From Cladopsammia gracilis (lineage: Eukaryota > Cnidaria > Anthozoa > Scleractinia > Dendrophylliidae): a stretch of 64,000 nucleotides of DNA. Positions within the stretch are counted from its first letter, which is position 1. Every line of letters starts with the position of its first letter. Shown piece after piece: positions 10,036-21,074 of the stretch. Position numbers and translations under genes: made by a program. A model generated the notes under the pieces. It ran no database searches and was not told where the DNA came from. It worked only from the letters and a program-made list of their open reading frames with translations. The stretch is from assembly GCA_022457155.1 (NCBI GenBank), contig JAJGOT010000441.1, forward strand, positions 46,001 to 110,000, in the 5' to 3' direction.

Positions 10036-10265
10036 TATTATCGTGTCAAGCTTCTAGCGTGCCACACTAATCGGGGACACCAAACATTTGCCTCTTGTAG
10101 ACTTCAGACGCTGCCCTAACCTGCGTGACATACTACTTTCAGCTAAACTCCCTCCTAACTCTACTAACCCCAATCCCCAACTCCCTTGCGGTTCTTTCCG
10201 TTGCGGAAACTGAGAACTGCGCTACTTGTTCCTACGTACGGACGTACTAACTATTCTGAATCTGA
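10036..10265 (+). pseudogene. Penelope-like element, piece 5 of 5
   Basis: On + it reads KHLPLVDFRRCPNLRDIL, SAKLPPNSTNPNPQLPCGSF, RCGN, a stop, and in another frame NCATCSYVRTY. It is the PLE linker just before the Cys-rich zinc motif and GIY-YIG endonuclease. The nuclease itself is not found here, so the element is truncated or deleted beyond 10265. Confidence 0.75.
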
Positions 10266-10527
10266 TTCTGAACCAAGAGAACATGTTCTCTTGTCTGAAC
10301 ATACTAATTATTCATTTTGGTAGTTACTTTTCTTTTACTGTTTTCTGTATATTTTTCGTTATCAGCTAGTTTTATTTCTCAAATAAAGCAAGGACCACTT
10401 GGACAAACAGCACAAGGCGAAGTGAAGCCGGATCTTGGTGCAGATCAGGATTAGCACTATTGAATAAAACTTAAAACTAAATGCAAGGCTGATCGGACAG
10501 CTATAAAGGGTATTTTATTGCCCAATA

Positions 10528-10557
10528 TTTCGGTTAGGCAGAACTAACCTTCATCAC
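10528..10557 (-). ncRNA. Hammerhead-like core, minus arm
   Basis: On the minus strand TGATGAA is followed by a perfect stem GGTTAG/CTAACC with a six-base loop and then GAAA. The core starts G instead of C (GTGATGA against CTGATGA). PLEs are known to carry hammerhead ribozymes in their terminal repeats. Cleavage site and stems I/III were not resolved. Confidence 0.45.
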
Positions 10558-10853
10558 GGGCTGCAAAGAGCTAAGTAAAAGTGGAATAAAACGGTTACAA
10601 GATATAAAATGATTCAAATGAAAAGATTAAATATGATTGGTTAACAAAAATAAACAAGAGACGCCATTCGTAAGGCCAGAGACAGACGCGATGACACTAA
10701 TATATTTCTATTTTTCTAGTAGCCTTTTGTAAACGTTTCTTCTGTTTATTTTTGTTAACCAATCATATTTGAATGAATATTTAATCTTTTCATTTGAATC
10801 ATTTTATATCTTGTAACCGTTTTATTCCATTTTTACTTAGCTGTTTGCAGCCC

Positions 10854-10883
10854 CTGATGAAGATTAGTTTTGCCTAACCGAAA
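10854..10883 (+). ncRNA. Hammerhead-like core, plus arm
   Basis: CTGATGA at 10854-10860, A, then stem GATTAG/CTAACC (one A-C mismatch, loop TTTTGC), then GAAA at 10880-10883. It is the inverted partner of the core at 10528-10557 and has the same sense as the PLE pieces upstream. Confidence 0.5.
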
Positions 10884-11052
10884 TATTGGGCAATAAAATA
10901 CCCTTAATAGCTGTCCGATCAGCCTTGCATTTAGTATTAAGTTTTATTTCTGTCTATCTTTGTTATTTTTCTACGTATTTCTGTTGTTACGTATATATAT
11001 GTCAACTATACAGTACATATAAAAAGCCAATGTAAATTATACCTCATTGTAC

Positions 11053-11081
11053 CTGAAGAAGGCTGATTTGGCCAGCCGAAA
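11053..11081 (+). ncRNA. Degenerate hammerhead-like motif
   Basis: CTGAAGA, A, perfect stem GGCTG/CAGCC with a seven-base loop, then GAAA. One core base differs from CTGATGA. Flanks GTAC and GTAC could pair. Same architecture as the two cores upstream but from a different terminal repeat. Confidence 0.4.
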
Positions 11082-11164
11082 TATAGTACACCTTTAAAAA
11101 GGTCTACCTATGTTGTATCGGCCGGTCTTTGCTTCTATACTATATTTTCACTTGTTAAACCGAG

Positions 11165-11650
11165 ACAACCGATCAGATCACTAGTTTGATCCAAAGTACC
11201 AACCAGCAGGATTATCGTCCACGGTTACTTGCTTGTACTTCTCGTAGTTTTATACAATGAATTGTAACTTAAGAGTGCGGAAAATTGGACTCATTTTCCG
11301 CTAAATCGGAAAGCCTTGATACACAGTCAGTTACGCAACTAAATGAAAGTCAAAAATTAATAACATTAACCTACAACTCGCCTTGTTGGTTCTTTCTTGA
11401 TTATGACTATTATATACACTGTATATATTTCAGTAAAATACGACTTTGTTTTATCATGTGTAGACCCTGTGTACGCTATAAAGAGCAGATACAAACGTTT
11501 TTGAGAACTAAGCAATTACGAAATTCGCTGTCGATTTATTTTGCCATTGGTGTCGCTCTCGGTAATTCATCAGAGCAGCCTGTCGTTTGTCGCTAGTTCT
11601 GGCTCTTGTGTCACCGTTTCAAGGCCGTGTCGCTTGTCGGAACTTTACCC
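11165..11650. other. No recognised feature
   Basis: I see no protein similarity, repeat partner or RNA structure that I can support. The + strand frame at 11285-11596 is open for 103 codons but has no recognisable motif. Confidence 0.5.
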
Positions 11651-11652
11651 GT

Positions 11653-12208
11653 ATTCTCTATTTTCGAATCGCCCATAATACACCTTGTTTGCCCCGCGGG
11701 GGGTACTCCCTATAATTGGCTATACGGGGATGCTCCGCCCGAAAGGGGTACTTTTTTGAGGCTGGGGGTGTATGAAAGGGTCGGGATTTCACAAAGAATA
11801 GGAAAGGGTAGGGAAAACACGAGTTGAAGCATAAAAAGGGTAGGGAAAACTGCCATTTAAGTATTATAAAAAGGGCCTTTAAAATATATCAAACAGACGC
11901 ACGTGAAGGCTATATGAAAGAGGCACCATTTTCAATGAAAGGTATATGAAAGGGGTACCTTTTCTGTCAAAAACGGTATATGAAAGGGTAAGGATTTGAA
12001 CCTCGGGGCGGAGAATCCCCGTACAAAACTTTGTTGAGTGTACCCCCCCCCCCCGCCCCGAGGGTTTGCCTCCCAAATTTTGCATAAACTATTGTTTTTA
12101 AATGCTCTTGGGAGGACTGCATATTCCCAAGAGCATCTCAAAACAATAGTTTATGCAAAATTTAGGGGGCAAACAAAGTGTATTATGGGCAATTCGAAAA
12201 TAGAGAAT
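11653..12208. mobile_element. Hairpin MITE split by a second element
   Basis: The outer arms are ATTCTCTATTTTCGAAT at 11653 and its complement ending 12208. They continue with CCCATAATACAC and TTTTGCATAAACTATTG up to a centre near 12115. The left arm is interrupted at 11694-12063 by another element; joining the flanks restores the palindrome. Confidence 0.75.
11694..12063. mobile_element. GGGGTACTCC-type element nested in a MITE
   Basis: Starts CGCGGGGGGTACTCC and ends GAGTGTACCCC plus a C run. The interior has several degenerate TATATGAAAGGGT-like units. GTTTGCC occurs directly before (11687-11693) and directly after (12064-12070), a 7-bp target duplication. No coding capacity. Confidence 0.75.
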
Positions 12209-12209
12209 T

Positions 12210-12940
12210 TACAGGGCCCTTCAACAGGAATAGAAAGAGTAGTGAATCGAAGTGAAGACGGCCGCCATTGTACTGAAGGGACGCGTGATTGGACGAATGA
12301 AATCACGTGGAGCGTGTCCAACAGCTGGTATGGGGAGAAACGTGGTGTTTGCTGTTGACATTAGTCGCCTACCTTTTGGTGGACACTTCTGGATATTTGT
12401 CTGTTTCTCTGAAGGCCTTTTCGTTATTGAAGGTAAGCTAGAAGGATGTTATTCTAATATCTGTAGTTTAAGTCTAAAATTCGCAACAAATTTGAGTCTA
12501 GCGCCGTTTTCATGTGGTCGATCTCGATAGCGCCTACATTTCTTCTGTCGTTTATATCATGCAACCTTACTTTCAGTCCGACAACGAACTTCCTTAAAAG
12601 GTGACTGTTACCAAGTTTCATTTATCTATTTCATTTGTTATTCTTAATTGTAGCTTTGCTTTTATCGGCGAGAATTTCGCGTCGAAGAAAAAATGTAAAT
12701 CTGTTCTCTTCAAAGCTAGGCGAGCCAAGGCGCGTTCACTTTTGACTCAAATTACATCGTTCTTGTGTATCATTTTATCTGCGCTTTTAGCACAAGTTTT
12801 TGGGATGAAGTTGATTGAGTAATTGGCCTTTCTGCTTGAAGAAAAATGCTTATTATTGACTGTAGTGTGAACCGTCTATAAACCAAAATTACAATGTACA
12901 ACCTCGATCATGCATTTCAGGGTTTCCCGCCATTTCCGAC
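12210..12940. other. No recognised feature
   Basis: There are short open frames at 12252-12530 and 12601-12822 without motifs or partners. Nothing else can be supported. Confidence 0.5.
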
Positions 12941-12944
12941 GGGG

Positions 12945-13118
12945 ATGTTCATTTTGTTTCCAGTTTTGCTAACACGTTTCCATTGAGAAGGTACAAGCCC
13001 GGTGTTTTAATATCGACGTTTAGTAAATTGGTGTTAAAATAGGACCAATTTCCGTTGCGTATTCCTTCAAAAACCATGGAGGTATCTCGTCTGGACCACT
13101 GGCTTTATGTGGCATCAA
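12945..13118 (-). pseudogene. LINE reverse transcriptase fragment
   Basis: Minus-strand translation gives LRSLMPHKASGPDEIPPWFL, then KEYATEIGPILTPI, and after a stop NTGLVPSQWKRVS. KASGPDEIP..LK is the start of the RT fingers in CR1/L2/Jockey-like LINEs and PSQWK is a conserved continuation. About 60 codons survive with stops. Confidence 0.8.
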
Positions 13119-13204
13119 AGATCGTAACTGTTTTTAACGCCAGGGATCGTGACCACTGGCTAAGCTTTACAATACCCGTCCACTCTGAAAGCGTAAGGTA
13201 AAAC

Positions 13205-13495
13205 AAGTGTCCCATAGTCAATGAATATATTAATAAACTAGTAGTAATTGGAAAGTAGGGGATTGCGTTCGACAGGGTGGGGTGATGGTACGAGGGGGTG
13301 AGGAAGTGGGAAGTGGAGGTGAGGGCCAATAGGCGGTGGTGGTGGGAGAGGGGGGGAGTGCTGGTCAAGGAGTGGCAGTTATTATATCGTTATAACATTC
13401 TCTGGATATTTTCAGTTTAGAACTATAAAATCCAAGTCTTGTCACCGAGGGCCGCGGTCCCGTAGTCAATGAATATATTAATAAATTAAGAATGA
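13205..13495 (-). repeat. Minisatellite units and G-rich tract
   Basis: AGTCAATGAATATATTAATAAA occurs at about 13214 and 13463 (first 20 bases quoted elsewhere as AGTCAATGAATATATTAATA). These resemble, in reverse complement, the units at 13950-14180. Between them, 13263-13370 is strongly G-rich on + with little C. Confidence 0.55.
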
Positions 13496-13949
13496 CGAAA
13501 AACACTAAGATTTGCCAACGCGGTCCGCAGCTAGATGAATGCATATATATAAAAAATTATGTTATCAATGAATTGCGTTTTTGGAGTTAAGTGCTGATGT
13601 ACTTATAGTGATTAGGGTTAAGCACTGACTGAACTTGTTAGCTTTTATTTAGTGTTATGGTAACACTACATATATGTTATATATGTTAGGAAGGCTTGAA
13701 ATAAATCGTTCTCTTTGTGAATGTGTCGCCACATACATTCCGCCAAATCAGAGGAAAAATGGTGTTTTCATACATCAAATGGAGGCAGCTTAACCTTTGT
13801 TTGATGCTATTGCCCTTCCATTTTATTCGTATTGTCACCATCACTGTTAACAAACTCAACTGAACAATTGACTGTTCGGTGATCATAACCATGTTTGGAC
13901 AAATTGGAATAAGCCTTCCAGCAATCAGATACAATCATTCAGATATATC

Positions 13950-14180
13950 ATCATTCTTTAATATATTCAAGATCATCGACCATGGGCCCTGGACAGCGGT
14001 GACGGCAAATACACACACTATAAAGTGTTTACATCACTTTTTAATATATTCATCAACTGCGGACCACGGTTACAGGCAAATACATACTTCTACACGTTGT
14101 ATAAAGTGTTAACATCACTCATTAGTATATTCAAGATCAGCGACCATGGACCATGGACTGTGGTGACACCAAATACATTA
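13950..14180 (+). repeat. ~80 bp minisatellite, three units
   Basis: Three diverged direct units share TTAATATATTCA, GACCATGG or GGACCACGG, GTGACGGCAAATACA-like and TATAAAGTGTTAACATCACT-like blocks. Inverted relatives are at 13205-13495. Confidence 0.7.
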
Positions 14181-14419
14181 CAGGTCAGAATAAAATGAAC
14201 ATCGCAGATGCAGAAGTGACGCACGTCTGACGTGTATACGCGTTCCCTCTGACGTGTCAAATATGCTTCAGTGACTCGTGCATCTATGCTTTTGTTATTC
14301 ATTGCCATAAGTTTGCTTTGTGTGACATTGTTGTGCAAAACAAAGAAATATCCAGGTCTGAAAAAGCGGCCGCCAACAAGAAAAAATTTGCATAGTATGA
14401 AAACATCAGTTAAAGATGT

Positions 14420-14833
14420 CATATTTCCAATCTTTCTTGCTTCACAAATAACTCATTGCTTGTTTTTAAGAAAATAAAAATGAATTCTTTGTTCTGGAAA
14501 AAGAAACTCCGTTTAATACTGAACCGAACAGCGTTTCAAACGTCCAAGTACTTTAAATATTACATTGTATGTTATGAATCTCGCTCGCTCGTTCGCTCGC
14601 TCGCTTCTCAGTTATACCGCCGATGTATACAAAGCTACCATATTTCCAATCTTGCTCGCTTCACAAATAACTCGTCGCTTGTTTATAAAGAAAAGAAAAA
14701 TAAATTTTTTTGTTCTGAGAAAGGATATCACAGCTGTAATACTGAACTGAATAGTGTTTCAGACGCCCAATTCTTAGTTTTGTATTTCGTGAATCTCGCT
14801 CTCACGCTCGCTTCTCAGTTCCCGCCGATATGA
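14420..14833 (+). repeat. Tandem duplication of ~215 bp
   Basis: Unit 1 (14420-14637) and unit 2 (14639-14833) share ATATTTCCAATCTT.CT, CTTCACAAATAACTC, TTTTGTTCTG and TGAATCTCGCTC followed by CGCTTCTCAGTT. Unit 1 carries a CTCG microsatellite (14579-14609). Confidence 0.8.
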
Positions 14834-14834
14834 T

Positions 14835-16220
14835 GTTAACAAGCGGCCTTGAATCTTCTTCTTGCCGATATATCTGGACGTATGGAGATTTTAATCTTGT
14901 TCAGCAGAAAAATAGCGAACGTCATTTCTAGTGTTATTAATTGTTCCGCGAAAGTTGCTCGCTTTGCAATTTATATTGCCGTTTATCAGCTGTAATTTGG
15001 CGAGCGAAACTAGAAGAATAACAGAGATAGAGAATTCTTGGAAGCGCGTGCTCTGTATTCAGGTTTCAAATTACCCTTCTGACATATGCAAATTTGATTC
15101 ACCTTTTACCAACAAATAGTTCATACACTGACAAACTTAGACGGGTTAAATTTGTTTTTTCTGCTACATAACTTTCCCTGCAGTCATAAAATCAATTATT
15201 ATATTTAGTTTCATTCAAGATTTGTTTTAACAATTTAAAATGTAAACATGAAGTTCAGAAAGAATTTTACACATGAATTTTGCGCGACTAATGCACTCAA
15301 GGGACTCAGGGCCGCTTGTTTTCACTAAGAAACCATGTTCATTCTCTGCCCTTCAAGTCAAAACGACAAACAAATGGTTTCATTGTCCTTACAATGTAAT
15401 ATAGTACTTGGTTAGGTAAACAATTGGTGTGCAATTTACTCAATTTAGCCGTGTTCACAGGTAGCCATTCGAAACAATTCTTTAGCTGTTCACAGCCAGC
15501 TGTTCCAAATAATTCTTTAACCATCCACAGCCACATTTCTTTGAGTTCTTAACAAATTAGCGTGTGCTCGAACATGAAATCTGATCTTGTCAAATGGCGA
15601 TTGAAACATTCTGACGCCGAACAAATCATCATGTTAACACAACATTCTGTGCAAGTCCTTGTCTCATGATCAGAAAGCTTTGTAGATTGTGGAAAGGATT
15701 TAACATGGATTTATCTTACAAACAAGCAAAAGCTTTCCCGCTGCTTTATTTATTTAAAAGGATTGCAAACGAAAATGCTGCTGGTCTGTACGTACGATCT
15801 AGAGAAGATCTATTCTGAGCCAAAAAAATTTAATCCAGAAACCCCACACAAAAGGTTTTGCAACGGTTTCAAAACTAAAAAATGCTTCGCAGCATTGAGT
15901 TCATGTGTGATGATTACAACGTAACTGTTTCGCTTTTGTTGACAATCATATTCTCCATGTAAGTTCAGTTTCGAAGCATTTCATTCCAATTTTTATCGAG
16001 AGTATGGTATCTGAAACAATGTTTGCTTTACTAATCAAAATTCTATCGGGGAAACTGTATAGTAGTCGCTATTTTGTGACTTCAAACCGTAAACGTCACG
16101 TCAAGCAAAATTATATCTTCAGTTCTACAAGCTGTAAAGAGATAATTTCAGGAACACCAACAAATTGTTTTATCAATCCTGCTTACTGTTAACATAGGAC
16201 TGGCTAATAGTTTACTATTT
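14835..16220. other. No gene; one short imperfect repeat
   Basis: Apart from two ~40 bp imperfect repeats with AATTCTTTA and CAGCCA (about 15450-15533), I see nothing that can be supported in this AT-rich stretch. Confidence 0.5.
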
Positions 16221-16224
16221 TGTT

Positions 16225-16535
16225 TGACCGATTCTGTCAGGTCAATTTAGCAGTTCGCGGTTCGCATCCGTTACATAATGAACTATATTTAGAGAGGAAA
16301 GCCGCATCAGCCGTAGCTGGTTTTCATGCAGGTCCTCTTTCCAGATCTAATTGGAATTTAAAATGTTGGTTTTTGAGGAGAGGGGAAAACCGGAGTACCA
16401 GGAGAAAAACCTCTCGGAGCAAGGAGAGAACCAACAACAAACTCAACCCACATATGACGCCGAGGCCGGGAATCGAACCTGGGCCACATTGGTGGAAGGT
16501 GAGTGCTCTCACCACTACACCACCCCTGCTCCCCA
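16225..16535 (-). mobile_element. tRNA-derived SINE
   Basis: On the minus strand a tRNA-like head with A box (TGGTGTAGTGG, 16512-16522) and B box (GGTTCGATTCC, 16469-16479) is followed by a non-tRNA body with TTGGTTCTCTCCTTGCTCC and TACTCCGGTTTTCCCC. The overlapping open frames on both strands are translations of this SINE, not genes. The 3' end is not clear. Confidence 0.75.
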
Positions 16536-16799
16536 AGCCAGATATATAGAAGCACACATAGATCTTTCAACTAAATTCGGAATGCCAGGCCATTCAAAAC
16601 AACAATAAAATATCAACAATAGGAAAAACAATGAGCTAGTTCATACATACTAATGTGTTTGCTCAATATGTGTCCTTGACGCATATGCGTATATACGTAG
16701 ACGCGTAGACGCGTTTGGTGGTGATGTGTTATTCACATATGTTTTGGTTCGCTCCACTCTGACCTGCACTGTACATACAAATACATATACACATACATA

Positions 16800-16960
16800 C
16801 ATAATATATATGTGACCCTCCACGGGAAAACCAGCAAAAAAGTGATGACATGGGCACGCTTGCATTAACACGGGCATACGAGCGTGACAACTGACACGGA
16901 TATGTGCATAATTAATAAGAAAACAAAGATTGTCACGGTAGCTTTTGTTTGGCACGACAA
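16800..16960 (+). repeat. Dispersed repeat with GACCCTCCACGGGAAAAC head
   Basis: Begins GTGACCCTCCACGGGAAAAC. The same head occurs at 42340 (+) and in reverse complement near 52730. Downstream parts share GCACGC/GACACGG-like motifs but diverge. Confidence 0.55.
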
Positions 16961-16964
16961 AGCT

Positions 16965-18060
16965 TTTGTTTAAAGTACCGATATCACTCGGTAAATCGTG
17001 TGATATGGCACAGAAGCATGTATAAAGTTATAATTATGTAATCGAAGAATTGGAGCAGAACAGCTTTGTTATCGGATGATCTCAAAAGAAGCGCGATTGC
17101 ATAAAATCAATTTGCTGATTACCCAGCTTTGAAATCAATTTATAACAAACTCGGAAGTTTTCATGTTTTTCATGGAGTAAAAGAAAAAGTATTATTATCT
17201 GATGGACATTAACAAATTTTTGAAAGGTGAAGGTTTACAGTTGCAAAGCGTATGCTACAGAATGCAAATATTCTTTACATCCCGCCAAGTAAAGCGGTTT
17301 TGGTCACGGCCATGTTGTGTAGGCAAATGTACATTAAATCAGGGCCTCTGATATTACGCGATGGTGTGATTTCGCATAATCGGCCTCAAATCGCATCCGA
17401 TCGCATAATTCCGAAAAATCGCATAATTCACACACACACATATCCGAACTCATGATTCAAACACCGCCAGCATTTCATTTCTGTACCTTTGAACATTCAG
17501 AACTGCTTTTTTGATTAGCAAAAGCATTATGCGAATCATCTTTCCAGATAAGATTGGCATTCTATTACACAGGAAAAGTCAGCAATTTTAGAAAGCATAA
17601 TAAAAATAGGTTGCTGAATTGAATTAAGTTTTATTTGGTGATGTTTATTATATTTTCGCAGATGCTAGCCAGTTCCACACAGTAATTAGGATACAATAAA
17701 TCGCCGAGACTTCCAGAAGCAGAAAATCACCGAATTCTGAAAGGTGTTTGGCTCTTTTAATCAAACGAAAGACATTTTCATTCAAGGAAATGTGAGTTTC
17801 ATTCAAAAGTTTCAACCTTTTAGAGAAAAAAATATATTTTGGATTCAGCCGTGGTCATATAAAAACAGCTTGCTATCAAATTACTGTTTCTCGTGAAATT
17901 TGCATAAATCAAAACTGTGTGTTTGCGACAACACTTTAAAGAAACTGTGAAGCCTGGAAAAACTTATTATAGATGGCAAAATCAAAGCATTTTTTAAATG
18001 TTTTTTAATTTCCGGTTTCTGGCATTCAGCAAGCACAACAGTACATTAATGCATTAGGCA
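16965..18060. other. No recognised feature
   Basis: AT-rich and without protein similarity that I can see. A cluster of ATCGCATAATTC-like words lies at 17365-17430. Confidence 0.45.
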
Positions 18061-18070
18061 TGCGCTAACA

Positions 18071-18156
18071 GATGTCGTGGATTTTACGACATCCGGAAGG
18101 CTTTGGTCCCAGAGCCTTCGTTTTTTTTGCTGACCAAATGAAACGAAGGCTCTGGG
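18071..18156. repeat. Palindromic MITE-like hairpins
   Basis: GATGTCGT..ACGACATC forms a small hairpin at 18071-18094. CCCAGAGCCTTCGTTT (18108-18123) and AAACGAAGGCTCTGGG (18141-18156) form a perfect 16-bp stem with a 17-base loop. Confidence 0.75.
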
Positions 18157-18298
18157 AACGAGAATGGTCTGACAGAGACTCTGAAGAAGACATAACGTCA
18201 TCACAGTCTGACATTCTTTTGAAGAAATGGAACAAAACACACTGAGCATATAAAAGAACGAATCTCAAGTATTTTCTACATCATCAATGCCATGGATA

Positions 18299-18978
18299 TC
18301 AACAACTGGTTCCCAGTCTCCTGGACACTGATTTCGATCGCCTCGGTCGATCGTCCCGCTGGGGAAATTTCTTGGTTTTCCACTTTGCTACCGTCGACTT
18401 TCTTTTCTCTTCCCTTAACTGCTTACATTCTTTAAAAGCTTTCTTGATCAGTTTTTCGTCTCCGGAGTCACTTGCCAGCAGCGCTGCCCTGTAACATTCC
18501 ACGGTATCCCAGCCATACTTATCTGCAAGACAGATATGTTTGTTTCGTTCTACGAGCAAAACCTCACCTTCACAGAGCAAATTCACTCTTTCTTCTTCAT
18601 CGCCTGTTTTCCTCGCCGCGGAAATCTTGTCCATCACGTTCTGGTTCAAATTGTATCGCTTTTTGTTGCCCTGAACTCGGGACTGAACTTTTGTTACCTG
18701 AACTCGGCTTCCGGCTCGTTCGGTTTCTTGTACCTAAAACACTTAGCGGCATCCAGATCACTTTTCATCTTCTTTAATTCGCTGGCATACTGCTTTTGTT
18801 GCTGGAGCAGTTCTTTAGCCCAACTAGGAGGCTCTTCTGTTGAAGCAACGTCGCGTTCGCGTTTTGACTCAGAGCTGCCATGTCTGCTACGAGATCGTTC
18901 TCCTGGGCTGTTATTGTACGGCTCCAAGCGCCTGAGAGCTCGAGAGCTACTCTCCGAACGCCTAGCCTCCCTCGGCAT
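18299..18978 (-). pseudogene. Frameshifted retroelement-associated ORF
   Basis: Two minus-strand frames adjoin: MPREARRSESSSRALRRLEP... to residue 94 (18978-18694) and a second containing KRYNLNQNVM, RNKHICLADKYGWDTVE and LLASDSGDEKLIKKA (to 18299). The first begins with an Arg/Ser-rich tail and then a Lys-rich helix (PPSWAKELLQQQKQY). The second resembles small proteins that recur many times in cnidarian genomes beside retroelement genes, I believe as the N-terminal or gag-like part. The frames meet at an imperfect direct repeat of CCGAGTTCAGG (about 18650-18695), so a small duplication probably broke the ORF. Function unknown; a host gene with a tiny intron (TTCAG/GTAAC resembles a donor) is a less likely alternative. 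Confidence 0.5.
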
Positions 18979-19004
18979 AGTATTTTGAAAGATAAAAAAA
19001 CTTA

Positions 19005-20540
19005 GATTGTACTATAAAAAGGCGAAATATCTCACAGAAAACACGAAAAGGTCAGCAATGGCGGATGCAAGAAAAACAACTGCTCGCCTTAGGTCACATG
19101 ACCTCTTAGGTCACATGACCCAACCCCAGGCCCCAGCAGCGTGTGAGAAAAACATTTTCCGCTTATTTCGTTGCACTCAGCCAGCGGAAAATAATCCTTA
19201 TTAAAACATAAACTACCACAATATTTTGTTACGCATCAGCTCACAGTGAAAGGTTCAAATGACAGGCTGACAGTTATATCCACTCAGATTCTGGCATTTA
19301 GATAAGCCTGGGAATTTTTCGTTAATCTTAAATGTTTGCCACAAAGTTAATTCATGATATTGTTCCATCTTCAGGAGCAATAATGGCTCCAGCGTACATG
19401 TAGTAAGGATTCTTTTCCCATTGCAGACTCAAGACTTGACTCTATGAAACTGATTCAACTTGCATTCCCGATCGGGAAACGCGCAATTCTTTGAGACTCC
19501 TTTGCGGAACTTATTTTCTATTCACAAAATGAATACTGACGTACTGCCCTCAGGTCGTACTTATAGCCTTATAGTCTGTAGAATATTTCATTTTGAGTGC
19601 TTCATATTCACAAGTTGGCTCACTGAAGGAAGGGTTGCTTAAATATGAGCCAGCGATGTGTAGAGCATGTCTTACTCACGGGTTGGCTCACAGGAGCCTT
19701 TGATTGCTGTTTACTTTACTTGGTAGACAAGGCCTGCCTACCTGGATCACCCTGTCTGCTTGTTCGGATCACCTTCCTAGGCGGCTATCTTTTTTGCAGT
19801 AAACAGTCACGTAAGGTTCCCCCGGCTACCTAGGCCAAGTTTTTGGGTATGTTTTTCAGGTTTTAACTTAAATGTGAACTAAATTTCAAACAAAATGATA
19901 AATTTCAAACTAAACTGTATCATGCTAATCAGTCTGGCCACTGAAACACATATTTTTTAAATTAAAGCTTATTATAAGGCTGACAATATATATTTTTTTT
20001 AGTTTTAAAATGTGTCTAACTAAATTCTAAAAACAAAGACATTTAAAAATGATTGACTAAAATGGTCGACTTGATTATGACTTCAAATTTGTATGTACAT
20101 GGCGATTGAAAACTAATCTGGGCGAGGGCTTTCTGAGATTCACTCACCCGAATAGTGAGTGCTCTTAAAATTATGTTTTCAATACTGTATCGGGTAAAAC
20201 ACTTTCCAAATATTTAGCAAACGTTGTTGTAGCACATACATGTAAGTGCATCACATACAGAGGATTGACACATATATTTTCTATTGCCATGCCATTCAGG
20301 GCTTAAAAAAATAAAATTAAAGCTTGCCCTAAGCAAGTGTTAAGTTTTACTTGCCCATCTTTGTGACATTAAAAAACACGTCTTTACGTTAGCATGTTGT
20401 TACCAGTCTCCTTTGGTTGCTAGATAGTTGAAGAGATTATCATCTTTCTTTAAGGCATCAAGCCACTTCTTTGTTGCTTGGAAGGTCTTGGCGTTGTCTC
20501 TTACTATAGCAGTTCACGAGCCTCATCGGGCGACAAACTC
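19005..20540. other. No gene; one TIR-end-like motif
   Basis: CACGGGTTGGCTCACAGGAGCCTTTGATT at about 19677 (quoted in part as GGCTCACAGGAGCCTTTGAT) matches the outer hairpin next to the TIR elements at 38591 and 42705. No coding signal was seen elsewhere. Confidence 0.45.
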
Positions 20541-20629
20541 CTTGAGGCTTCCAGGGGTTTCAAAAAGATGAAAAGTATAAGTTGGAAACTGAAAAGTAGG
20601 GGTTGGAATGTTTCGAGGGCCGGAGGCCC

Positions 20630-20725
20630 AAGCTTTCTAGGGGGGTCTGGGGCATGCCCCCATAAATTTTTGAAATTTAACACTCAGAAAGAACCCATTT
20701 CCTGCATTTTGAAGGCCAGTTGTTG
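20630..20725 (-). repeat. G-rich 3' motif of hAT copy 1
   Basis: CTAGGGGGGTCTGGGGCATG followed by CCCCC and TTTTTGAAAT. It lies about 350 bp beyond the stop of the hAT fragment at 21075 and matches 23818-23900, which lies beyond the second copy. Confidence 0.65.
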
Positions 20726-21074
20726 AAAAAAGTAGTGTTTTATCACAGTTCAAATTTCTGGATTTTCTTGCACAATCAACATTCTAAATTAATTAAAACT
20801 GCTGGAATTTGGTTATGATTATACTGTTATAGTATGTATCTTAGTATATGATTTATTGTGTACAATATCCACAAATATAGGTCAAATAAAATAACTCCTC
20901 TGTGAGTGTCTCTGTTTCCTCTGTCTTAATGAACAGCCTTTGACAGCAACGTCAACACAACATACAGTTTACACATTGTTCAGGATCAGGTTGACTTAAA
21001 TGAAAAAACTTGAGTTTCATTCTAAACATTGAAAGAGAAAGAAATCAGAATGAAACGACTACCATGAGCTGTTT

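Larger units (their letters stand above)
10463..10950. mobile_element. Inverted pair of PLE-type 3' repeats
   Basis: Two arms of about 200 bp (about 10463-10665 and 10745-10950) are inverted copies sharing AATGCAAGGCTGATCGGACAG and its complement, here quoted as GCAAGGCTGATCGGACAG, and CCAATCATATTTGAATG-like internal sequence. Each arm carries one hammerhead-like core in opposite orientation. Confidence 0.7.

Noticed and set aside
16324..16608. Overlapping open frames on both strands
   Set aside because: They are translations of the tRNA-derived SINE; no codon preference and no protein similarity.
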